From Ichthyophonus hoferi (Eukaryota > Opisthokonta > Ichthyosporea > Ichthyophonida > Ichthyophonidae), in assembly GCA_002751075.1 (NCBI GenBank), contig NAOQ01000037.1:149542-213541 (forward strand): a stretch of DNA of 64,000 nt, given 5' to 3'. A program made the position numbers and the translations under genes. The notes below the pieces were generated by a model. The model did not search any database. It was not told where the DNA came from and saw only the letters and a list, made by a program, of their open reading frames with translations. Numbering within the stretch: the first letter of the stretch is position 1; every line of letters begins with the position of its first letter. Below are positions 48,556 to 59,488 of this stretch, piece by piece.

Positions 48556-51500
48556 ATGATGATAAAGCCCCTATATATCGTATTAGTATTGGTGTTTGCA
48601 CCAACGATCACTGCTCAAGCTATAACTGGAACTGTTTGTAGCAAGGCAAGTGTTCTTAATGTGCCAGGTTTCCTGATGTTTTTCGCAAGAAATGTTTATT
48701 TGAGTTTATATAATTGGACATTAAAAGTACATATATACATGTTCATGTAGTTGTGGATGTTTGTTTATGTTTAGTAGGGCAGGGATCCCTTCAATATTCA
48801 AAGTACTACTTCATGTTTTTATGTATACTTATTTTTATGTTTTATGTGTTAGTATTGTTTTGGACACTTGATTCTGCTTGGAGGGCTATCTACTCTAGCT
48901 TATCATGGCGTAGCATTGAGTGAACAAGATGAATTACACATACATATATACATAATACACACATATATATATGTATAGTTGGTAAATGACCAACTAGAAA
49001 GACGTCTATAGGAATCTTATTAAATATAATTTAGTTGTCTTATAATTTGTATATTGCTTATTAATGTGATATGATTTGAGGTAAACACATCCTAAAAAAA
49101 AAAAAAAGGTGTCTTTTAATACTCACCAGCATCATATTGTCTTGGGTTGAGTCAACCTACCCATGAATCACTTGATTAGAGTTATATCTTGCATTATTTT
49201 TTGTTACTCTAGTCCAATTAGAGGAGATTATTGTAGGTATTGTTTATGAATATTAATCCTACTTCATATATCTCTTTTTTTCGTTGTTTTTTAATACTTA
49301 GATCCAAAAGGTTAGATTAATTATTTGGATAGGTCACTAGAACTACCACAGTACCACAGTTTGCTAGAGGGCTATGGGCCCAGAATGCTTCTACTGCGTG
49401 GTAACAATAGTAAAATATGAAGTTTTCGTAAACGCACACAAAAATGTGTGCATTTAATTATATATGTAATCAATCACCAAATTGTTATTACAATGTCTAG
49501 TCTACCACTGGCATTCACATATGATAATCAGTGTCCAGATCCCTCGCTCGTTCAGAACTCACTCAGAGAACTGCTTATTAACATTAAATAACAACAATAG
49601 TTATTATTTACATTGTAATATATCACCACCTACTGATCGATCTCATTGTGCAATTTTCACATGTGCCTCAGTTATACAATTTGAGATCCCGACAGCTGTG
49701 GACAAGTCGCTAGAACTTTTACAATTTTTGATAATAATTAATGAAATGGTTATGATTACTGCTGTAATCTGTGGTGCGCTGAGTAGACCTAGTCCTTAAT
49801 GAAATACAATTGGTGATGTCATTAAATTAATTACTTATCATTAATTAATATTCAAGTCTTAACTACCAAGTGAAACCTCATTCTAAACTTTTATAAACAT
49901 TTAGAGGTGCAATGCAAGATAAACAAGAAATAGCAATAAAAGATACCATCAAGGTTTCGGGTCAACGGTTACTCTGAAATTGTAACAGCTGAAATACTTC
50001 AATAAATACACAGTGATTACATATTACCTCCAACTTTTTAAGAGTAATTATTTTACTAATGGATGGGTATACAGGATGCAGCATGTTTGGCCTTAAAGTC
50101 AGGCATGTATTGCAGTAGTGACAAGGACAGTGTACACGTAGGCACTTGCCAGGTAGGCAAGCTGTTTAGTTGTTGGTTGGTGTTTGGTATGTTCTATAGG
50201 CTTATGTAATACTAAAGTGATGGTAAGAAGTAATCTATCGTGTCCAATAGAAAGTACACCTCGTTTTCTTATTTATTAAACAATAGCTATATGGATTCTA
50301 TCCATGTATATGTATATAATCATATAAATAACTAAATGTATAAGTTTAGTTACTAATTCCATTTGACCCGGTACAAGGTGATCCGATTACATAAGAATAA
50401 AACGGCAAAAGATATAGCTTTATATATCTTTATATGACTATTATGATTGGTTATTTGTTACTTTTAAAGAAATAACTCCGTATTATGTAATGATATTTTT
50501 ACTACAGAATGAAAGTCTGATTTATTTGGTATTGACAGTTAAAGCTTGATAGGGCATTGTCTGACCTCCGTTGTGTACTAATTACCTTAAATATAATATT
50601 ATATTTTATATTTCATATTTTTAACAATATGGAGTCATTGGCTAATATCTATTAGGTGATGGCATGTATTATTTATGGTTTCTCACTAAGAAGTTAATGA
50701 GAAGAAAGAAACAGAAAGAACAACGTTAAATTTTAAAATTGAACTTGTAAAGATAAAAATAAAAATCCGGGTCCAGCCAGAGAAGCAAAACAAAAAAACA
50801 TATGTGGATGGATACACCGAATAAAATATAGATATTCCTAAAGGGGAAAGGGAAACATATAAAGAATTAGTGTTCATATATATAAAACTGACAGTCTTCT
50901 GTTTCAAATGCTGTGTGTTCTATGCTGTACTATATACTACACTATATACCATACTATATATTATATTATATACTGTATTATATACTATATATTATACTAT
51001 ACTATACTATATTACCTTGCTGTTAGACATAATCTACTATAACATTATAATGTTACGATGTTATAGCCTTCAATACCTCATAGATATGTCATGTAATTAT
51101 TTCTTGCCAACCCTGGAGTGAAGTTGCAAAGAGTTTAAATTGAGTTATACTTGATTGTAGGCTTGGTGTATATTCTTTAATTCAGTAACATTCCTCTCAA
51201 TAAGTCATAAGGACACTATTATATCTATTAAAAGAATAAAATAGATTATTAAAATATAATATATATACTGTAATTTATTACCATCTATTCATATATATGT
51301 ATGTGCCCTAATTTAGAAAGATCTAAGCTGAAGTATCTGGATAAAGCTATGGATAATAGTTTTTATGACTGATTCTTTGCATAAAATACGAGTTTCAATG
51401 AGGTAATCAATAAAATACACCCACCTAATAATAGTGATATGTTATCATTATTGTTATTTATATTGTACTGCGTTTACTAACTATTAATATGTTTACACAC

Positions 51501-52124
51501 TGACCAATACTAATACATCACATCCATCACCTATCGCCTATCACCTATATTATATTATACTCTACTGTATTGTACTAAACCAAACTCTATACTATACTAT
51601 ACTATACTATACTATATTATACTATACTATATTATATTATTCTATACTGTATCATATTGTATTATACCATACCATAATATACTATACCATTATGTACTAC
51701 CCCCCTACTCCTTATCACCTATTATATACATGACCTATAGCCAATGCATGCACTAGGACTAGAATGCATACGCAATGGCGAATGCCTATCAGATGCCTGC
51801 AGAGACCCTGCCAACATTACCTCAACTACCATTGACTGTGGTCGCGAATCAATTATGCACCTTGAGCCATGTATATGCGTTTCTATTGGTCCTTCCGTCC
51901 CAACCACTACTGAGAAGGAGAATGGCTTGAATGTAAAAGCAGGTGCCATTGCTGGGATTGTATTGGTTTGTATGGTGGCATTTGCTGTCTCCGGTGGAGC
52001 GTTTTTGGCGTATTTGAAATGGAGGAAAAAGAATTTGATTAAGAAAAGGGGGGAACGATTGGTGGATAAGACTGAGGATTATAGTGAACTAGGAATAGTG
52101 GCGCCGCCTCGTGCATCAAGATAA
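48556..52124 (+). CDS. Small cysteine-rich type I membrane protein, family unknown
   Basis: Three exons, 48556-48645, 50075-50152 and 51741-52124, all phase 0, give 183 residues. A signal peptide (MMIKPLYIVLVLVFAPTITA) is followed by a ~100-residue outer region with about 12 Cys. Its spacing (VCSK, DAAC, MYCSSD, GTC, LECIRNGECLSDAC, IDCG, PCICV) recalls small disulphide modules such as EB or dickkopf/colipase-like repeats. It carries an NIT glycosylation sequon. One span lies at about 138-160 (AGAIAGIVLVCMVAFAVSGG), then a basic stop-transfer (KWRKKNLIKKR) and a short tail with YSEL, a possible sorting motif. Intron 1 would use a GC donor (AAG|GCAAGT) and holds LTR-like fragments. Extra small exons in the introns cannot be excluded. 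No function is proposed. Confidence 0.6.
49325..49365 (+). mobile_element. Short LTR-element leader fragment, family A
   Basis: Contains TCACTAGAACTACCACAG and CCACAGTTTGC, as found just after the primer-site-like motif at 32750. A broken remnant in an intron. Confidence 0.45.
49480..49740 (+). mobile_element. LTR-like remnant related to family A
   Basis: An LTR-like stretch ends near 49680, followed by a primer-site-like TTTGAGATCCCGACAG and the family leader GTGGACAAGTCGCTAGAACT. Its LTR part is unlike the 32200 copy, so it may be a sister family sharing the leader. Old and broken; it sits in intron 1 of the Cys-rich gene. Confidence 0.45.
50920..51015. repeat. 5-base-period AT tract (ATACT/ATATT units)
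   Basis: Imperfect runs of TATAC, TATAT and TATTA units in register, in intron 2 of the Cys-rich gene. Confidence 0.8.
51540..51700. repeat. 5-base-period AT tract (ACTAT units)
   Basis: Long runs of ACTAT/ATTAT/CCATA units ending about 40 bases before the acceptor of the last exon of the Cys-rich gene. Confidence 0.8.
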
Positions 52125-53396
52125 TCACATATCATGGATATAGTTATATCTAGATATACTTATATTTCAGTTATATGTAGATATATTCGTATGTATGTAT
52201 ATTTATAGATACATATATATATATATCAACTAGAAATTTTGTTTTGTTTGCCCAGTAGTACAAGACGAGATAAAAATATGTATATAACTAAAAAATATAC
52301 TACTTACTACTTACGTGTTATATCCATTATCATTAACAGCAAGAATCAAAACAATAAATTTAATGCTTATTAATGAGAGGCACAATAATATTTTTGTTTA
52401 TAACCTACAAGAAGTATTGTAGGTCTTTATTACTGCCATGGGGTTGGTTATTTATAGCTCTTCATTATAAAGATGGATTGTGATAGGCAAATAGATATTA
52501 ATTTGGCAACAAAAATGTAAGCATAGATAATACATACAGATAATATTTATTATTATATATATATCAACTATCATTTTTTTTTCATAATTAGCCTCAGATC
52601 TATAATTCACAACTCCACAAAGCAGGTAACAAACAGGCTTATGTAAAAGGCACTAAGTGTTGATTTCAACCTCGATGGTAATTATTAACATTATGTTATG
52701 ATCATTACTTCCCTGTACTGTTATAATTATTTTATGGTGGTATAATTATGATTGTTGATTTCAACCGGTGTAGTATTTATCTGACTCATGTTCCGGATGC
52801 CAGTTGAGTATTGCAAGCCGAATATTTAGAATCAAAACTATATAACCTTTATTCAGTGTACCCAAACGCCCCCAATCTGTCTCAGACAGAGCCTTTTTAG
52901 ATTTTCTAAATATAACATTTTATATATAGAATACTTCAGAGCCGGGCATTAATTAATTACATAAGTATAGCTCTAGTTACTTGGCTTATGTGCATATGCA
53001 GTAGTGATATTTGACAGCATACATGTCTTGCACGCCCCACGAAGATAAATAAAATACAATACACGTATGCAATATACTTAAAGCTAATCATTTTCTGCAC
53101 GACACGACGTCTCTAGTGATCGCCTAGTGTGATTGGTGTATAATATGGATATATGCGATTATATGTATTATTAATTTTAACCAATAGGTCCTAATATACA
53201 TGTATAACAGCCTTACCGAAAATAAACATGAGGCATTGTATACTGCCTTATTAGTATTATTATTAATCATTATTACTACTATTCTGCATACTATATTATT
53301 ATATACATATTATATACATAGATAATTATTATCCAGGCTGCAATATTAATCGAGTTTCTCTTCTTTAGAAACACATATATATCTACAACAGATTTT
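52125..53396. other. Spacer between convergent Cys-rich and PDF genes
   Basis: 3' ends of both genes face here. It carries repeat C copy 1 (52751-53020). No gene found. Confidence 0.6.
52751..53020 (+). repeat. Dispersed repeat family C, copy 1
   Basis: Aligns over its length with 55661-55940: TTGATTTCAACC-like start, GAGTATTGCAAGC, TTTATTCAGT, CCCAATCTGTCTCAGA, ACATTTTATATATAGAA, AAGTATAGCTCTAGTTACTT and ATATTTGACA. Both copies lie on the same strand. Confidence 0.8.
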
Positions 53397-53641
53397 CTAA
53401 AAATTGAAATTGGTTCGTTCATTTTTTTTCAAAATTTCCGAGTCCGCTGGGGAGATGATATGGTGTTAGTACGGGCTATATATACATACATGCATACCTA
53501 CATACTTACATACATATATACATACATACATATACACATACATAGATACATAGATACATAGATTACATAGATACATGCATAGATACATAGATCACATAGA
53601 TACATACATAGATACATAGATTAAATAGATACATACATAGA

Positions 53642-53673
<32 letters not shown>

Positions 53674-55161
53674 CTCACTAGCCATTGTTAATGAATTCAT
53701 CTTGTCCACATATATAGTTCCATTCAAATGATCCATTTCATGCTGAATATGTAAATATACATCAGTACTATGATTGATTTAATAAGATCCTACCTGTCGA
53801 CTTTGATCCATAATAAATAACTTTAACATTTAATAGCATAAAAAGCACCAGTCTAATTTTATTAATATATTAATTTAAAAGCTTATAGTGATATGCGTAG
53901 GAAACTTAATGCCATGTGTCTCTATAGGTTCTCTTGTTTTATATTTTTTCATCTTGCTTTTATAAATCCTAACTCGCTAGTCCTATATTGTGATGTATTG
54001 TTTACACATTTTTTCTAAGAAAAATATAATATGTATGTGATATTTTGTATATAGTATATATTATACTATATAGTATTATATAGCATTATATTGTATTATA
54101 TTATAGTATCTTATATTAAACTATATGAAATTACATTAAATTGTGTTAAATCATTAAATAATATTAAAATATATTTAAATATATTATTTTCTATGATTTT
54201 CTATTATTTTCTATTTTATTATATTATATTACGTTATATTACATTGCATTACAATATATTACATTACAAGACAACACAATCCAGTACAATACCTTGTATT
54301 ACGTCACATTAAATTATACTATATTACACTGTATTATCCTACCTGTATGACCCGGGCTGGATAACCCTTGTATACGGATATATGCTGTCGCCCCATCTCA
54401 TCTAATGCACTAACTCTAATGGAATATGGCCGTTCGACATGGGCACTGAATGCTATATAGCTAGATTTATTAGTTGAAATTTGATCTGATCAAACTGATT
54501 TGCTATATTCATTGCTTCTAATTTATAAAATTCTATAATATAATATAACAAAATGCAATTCAACGTAATATAATATAATATATTATGTTCTACTGAGAAC
54601 AGGTTAGCAATTAAGATGTATTTTTAAGCCACTCAGTCCTATAGTGTAATATAATATAACACAATATGCCATACCGTACTATATTATACTATACTATACT
54701 ATACTATAATATACTATAATATAATATAATGTATATTTAATGATAGAATAAGAGTAGCTGAATATTGCGAAAGTAGGTGCAGACACTATGTATTAATATA
54801 AAATAAATCGAATGGTAAACAAGTACTATATAGTTTAAAAATATAAATAACTAGTAAAAGTATAATAAATCTTATTAGCACCATTAAAAGCAGCAGATAA
54901 ATGGATAAAGTAAATTAGGAAAAAAAATAGCAAGGATATATACACAAACACGTATATATATATTGCATTGTATTATATCATGTTACATTAAATTATATAT
55001 GTATAATATACATATACATACATATACAACGACAAATTAAATGAAAGGAAAATGATATACTTAGCACCCTCTCTTACACTGGCCAGTTTATACTATCTTG
55101 GCTTATTATATATAGTAAGACATACCCATATAGACCAAGATGAATGATATACATAATATAC

Positions 55162-55199
<38 letters not shown>

Positions 55200-56388
55200 T
55201 TGATATGCTGGGTACAAACGGTTACAGTATATATATATAATTCTTTCCCCACAACCCTACCCGCCTTCCCCTACCTCTTCCATTTACTTATAATAAACAC
55301 ATACATGTACTCTAACAAACACGGTTATATGCATAAACAATAAAAAGAAAAAGAAAAGCGTATTACCAGGTACACTTATACATCCCTCTCGAGCTGTCAC
55401 CATTGTTTTATCCAACACGGTGACTACAGGATTTATGTATATTCTAGCAGGCATCTCTCTCAGTTCGTTTGTTTCACATAAGATAGGACCTGCATCTTTT
55501 ACATCTTCCTCTGTGATTTGGGCAAAAAATATTTTTTTATTTACTCCTAATTGATTAGCTGATAGACCATACCCGCCATGTTTACGATCCTTTACAACCC
55601 GCATCTGAGGAAGAAGAGATAAGTATATGGTTAGGGTAGGTAGGTATAATAGGATAATATATGTGTCGATTGCAGCTTGTATAATAATTATCTCATCCAT
55701 GTTTAGGTTGGCAGCCGAATATTGCAAGCAGATAATTTGGGTTAAAAATTGCACAGACTTTATTCAATATCACTACAGAATCAAGAGTCCCCAATATGTC
55801 TCAGAAAGAACTTTCTTATATTTTATAAATACAGCGTTTTATATATAACATACTTTAGGGCCCAGCATTGATAACTTGGATAAGTATAGCTACAGTTACT
55901 TTGACTATGTTGCATATGTAGCTATATTTGACAATATGGACCTATATATGCATAGGGTTTTTATGTATGTATGCAATATGTATCTATGCATCTATGTATC
56001 TATGCATCTATGTATCTGTGTATATATTAGTTATGTATTTATGTAGCTATGTTTATACGTATATATAAATCTATAGATGTATGTATATATACAAACATAT
56101 GCATAAATAAACTATTAATTATGTATTCACAGGTACATATAAAATACTTTCTATTCTATAGCGAGTCCCATATATTATACAATGATATACATACTATATA
56201 CATACCAAGTTTTTAACCAAATTCTGTATAGCAGGGGTACGTATTTCATCCATTCTCACATCTAAAGCCTTTTGTCGCAAGCCCTTATTTCCTATCTGTA
56301 ATGGCTTCAACCGTGTTGTTCTTATCCACAGAAGGACGTCATTGACAGCCTCTGCCCACAAATTTGCCTTTTTCAATAAACTACTCAT
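53397..56388 (-). CDS. PDF: Peptide deformylase, mitochondrial type
   Basis: Removes the N-formyl group from new organelle-made proteins. Exons 56388-56206, 55604-55367, 54452-54343, 53742-53679 and 53446-53397 give 214 residues, all phases consistent. All three metal-site motifs are present: GYGLSANQ (72-79, catalytic Gln 79), EGCIS (134-138, Cys 136 a metal ligand) and HEMDH (178-182, His 178 and 182 ligands, Glu 179 catalytic), followed by the typical YVDKM. The first ~25 residues (MSSLLKKANLWAEAVNDVLL) could form an amphipathic targeting helix, so mitochondrial import is likely but inferred. The C-terminus ends in a polar tail (about 18 residues after TMA) encoded by a 50-base last exon. 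The donor of exon 4 (A|GTGAGT) runs straight into a long tetranucleotide array. Confidence 0.95.
53480..53678. repeat. CATA/GATA tetranucleotide array
   Basis: Nearly 200 bases of TACA, GATA and CATA units, abutting the 5' splice site of PDF exon 4. In the sense of that transcript the intron starts as a run of GTAT/GTATC units. Confidence 0.9.
54035..54335. repeat. 5-base-period AT tract
   Basis: TATTA/CATTA/AAATT units over about 300 bases, ending close to PDF exon 3 (54343). Confidence 0.75.
54535..54735. repeat. 5-base-period AT tract
   Basis: Two patches of ATAAT/ACTAT units in the PDF intron upstream of exon 3. Confidence 0.75.
55165..55194. repeat. (AT)n microsatellite
   Basis: Uninterrupted AT dinucleotide run of about 30 bases in a PDF intron. 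Confidence 0.95.
55661..55940 (+). repeat. Dispersed repeat family C, copy 2
   Basis: Partner of 52751-53020. Key shared blocks: GCCGAATATTGCAAGC, CCCAATATGTCTCAGA, GTTTTATATATAACATACTT and ATAAGTATAGCTACAGTTAC. It lies in PDF intron 1, antisense to the gene. Confidence 0.8.
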
Positions 56389-57639
56389 ATTTTATGGTAT
56401 TACTATACCAATATATGTAGATTTATATATTGTAAGAACTAGTATATAGTGTTTATATATTTCCATAAGCATATAGGATGCTACTGTATTCTACGTGTAT
56501 GTATTTATGTATGTAGGATTATATCCGTATAGATGTATATATGATGTATGTTTCTATTTGCAGATAGGTATATTTATATCTTTAAACGGTGCCTTTTCAA
56601 TATAAACATCTCCAGGTACTTGCAGTATGTATGTACATATAACTGACACTAAACAATATATATATATCTATATATGTATATAGCATCTATATACATAGAT
56701 CATCGTGTAACATTGGTAAGTCAACAAATGCGGTCGCGCAACTACTGAGCCTATTTAATATTTAATATTATACTTAAATTGATTTATTGGGTTACACTGT
56801 CGATCTACCGCATTTTTAAAATGTAAAAAAGCCAACCATATGAACCGTTTAGGTATTAAGTTTGGTTAAAATAAAGTTAAATCTATATCAGTAATTGTTG
56901 TTAAAATAATTTACTCTAAAATCATATATTACATGTAACTAGACTATTTATGTTTTAATTTCAAATAAAGCTCTAAATATGTTTATATGCACAATTTTTT
57001 AAATATATATGACGATGCATAATACATCCTATGCCTCTTGTCTACAAAAAACTCGCGAGCCTAAAAACATGAAATTAGAAGCGCAACAACGCAGATTAGA
57101 TCGATAATGTTTTAAGCTAAAACCAATAAAAAATGGTATTAGATCAAATGCTTAGTCTACTTAATCAACATACATCTAGGCTTTCTGTTTTTCTATCTTA
57201 TATAGTATTCGATATATATTTTCATTTATTTCGGTTTTCATGGTATTTAACCTTTTCAAATCATGCTGCTAAGGGCTAAAAAAATCGAAGTATTCCTTCC
57301 AGAAGAAAGATTATCCGCTAGTCGTGGATTGCAAAATCTAATATCTGAATAAACGACTGAGATCTTTGTTCAGATTGATTGGAATTGTTTCACTCCAGAA
57401 GGTTGTACAAGTAATTATAATCTGAAAGACTAAATAATCTATTTAGACGTAAAATCATGAGTTTCCTGTATTAGCCATATTAGAGCAAAATATAAATCGA
57501 AAATCTTGTCAAAGTAATAGATAATCGCGGATATCATTTTATTATACCGATATAATATATCTGATCGGCTTATATTGGTAATTGCATGTGCAAACAAAGG
57601 GCAGTCTCACAGTTAAGATTAAAGAATTATAATAGCAAT

Positions 57640-57702
57640 CTCTAGTAGTTCTAGTGACTTATCTACAGGCTTCGGGGTCGCTAATTGAGTGTTATATAAA
57701 AG

Positions 57703-57737
<35 letters not shown>

Positions 57738-58135
57738 CAAACAATAAATGAATACAAAGCTTTGTGTGTCAAGAACGTCTTTATTTCAATTATATCGGTG
57801 TTACACGTATACAGGTATGCGGGATTGCCGCGTATACACGGGTATACTGGGGCGTTTATTAGTCTTTTCCGTTCCCTTTTATCCTTTTCCGACCCCTGCT
57901 TATCACGATGGCGTCAATCTGTAAATGGGACCAACCGTAAATTCTTATTGACAAATCAATTGACTTGGTTAAGAACTATAAGATTCTGTGCACAAAAACC
58001 TATAAAAATGCTATTCAATCAACTAATATTGGACCAATCATTACATGAGGCAATGATCTGCTATAAGAACCTCGCCCGAACAACATAACGTGTTCATTCA
58101 AAGTTAACAGTCTTGCAGCAAAAATTAATATGGTC
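57640..58135 (-). mobile_element. LTR-like remnant, family A, inverted copy
   Basis: Reads on the minus strand in the same order as 32200-32800: a part with TTGATTTGTCAATA, a block with GTATACGCGG, an AT-rich stretch, an end near AACACTCAATT, the primer-site-like TAGCGACCCCGAAG, then the leader (CACTAGAACTACTAGAG). A TA microsatellite has expanded inside it. Old and broken. Confidence 0.55.
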
Positions 58136-58624
58136 CTTTCTTACTTTCAAATCTAGCTTGTTAAGAAAACTTGGTTTTTTTTTTGAAATACATTATCAAG
58201 ATAGACAGTAAATAATCCAATTGAGTAGCTTCATTTTCTCCTGCCATTGGGATTATAGAATGGAACGTCATATAAATGTGTAAATTGCCTACAATCACGA
58301 CCACATGTGATAGGAGATTCGTAATAGTGTCGTCAAGAATAACGAATATACTAAAATGGCTAATATCTTTCTTGAGAAAAATTACATGGAAGCATTAATA
58401 TATATATGTATATGCGTCTTTAATGCGTATTTATAAAATGCATCTGGGGGAAATATTCGTACCACGAGTTATCATGTATGTCTTATATAATAAATGTATA
58501 CGTACATTATATGCCTACAGAAACTTTGTAAACCTTAAGCATACAGTAAGGGCTACTATCCTCTTAATGAAGGGAAACATACATATTATTAAAAAGTACG
58601 GGAAGTGCGTTATGAATTGATCAA

Positions 58625-58980
58625 TTATAATACAATCTAATCATATCCCAATCTAATCTAATATAATTTAATATAATCTAAACTACATAATAATATTTTA
58701 GCGAGCTAGATTAATACAAAATTTATAGTTATAAATATACATTTGAATACAAACGTTCCGGCTTATGTCATAATATTTTGCATTATAATATAGTGAAATA
58801 TAATATATTGTCTTAAAGTATATTATAGTGTATTGTATTATAAGATAGTATAGTAAACTATATTTTCTCATAGTATAATATATTGTGGTATTTTGTCTTA
58901 TAGTATAAAATATCTATTTTCTTATAGTATAATATGTTATAGTATGTTGTCTTATAGTATAGTATATTATAATGACTGTC
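58625..58980. repeat. 5-base-period AT tract
   Basis: TCTAA/TATAA units, then repeated CTTATAGTATA-type phrases, upstream of TMEM120. Confidence 0.7.
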
Positions 58981-59488
58981 TTACAGGAGTGTATTGGGTT
59001 CACAAAGTCATTAAATTGCAATTCCAATTGGTTTACAATTAATTATCAAAACCTGTTAAAAATGTAATTTTAAAGCCTGATATAGAAGTATAGTCCCGAA
59101 CAGGAATTGGTTTATAAAAGCTAATGCTAGATTTAATAATTACTATTTAATGCAGTGATTGCTTAATAATATTATATCTACATTCTCCTCTTGGTTGGGG
59201 AGTATATTGCTTCTTAATCGATTGGCTTAATTTTAGAAAAAATAATATAATTCTTTCCAGATTGTTATACTATATTTAAACGCTATTTACCTACCGGAGT
59301 ACTGCTGCTATATATATATATATATATATACTATATAATCTACCTATATTAGGAGTTAGGGTATGTAGTGGATTTTAAGGAAGGAATATATATATGTATA
59401 TAGGTGTTTGATATAAAGAAACTACAAAGATAAAGTCTAACACCAGTGTGTGAGTAGTGATAAAGAGACGTCAAATTATAATAAAAAA

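Larger units (their letters stand above)
56389..59488. other. Intergenic region between divergently transcribed PDF and TMEM120
   Basis: Promoter side for both genes. Contains an LTR-like family A remnant (57640-58135), a TA run (57707-57734), 5-base-period tracts (58625-58980) and a TA run (59309-59331). Short open frames are unsupported. Confidence 0.6.

Noticed and set aside
53480-53678. Regularly spaced repeat that might suggest a CRISPR array
   Set aside because: It is a plain tetranucleotide microsatellite with no unique spacers, in a eukaryotic intron.
57762-58088. 108-codon plus-strand frame
   Set aside because: It runs antisense through the LTR-like remnant at 57640-58135 and has no independent support.
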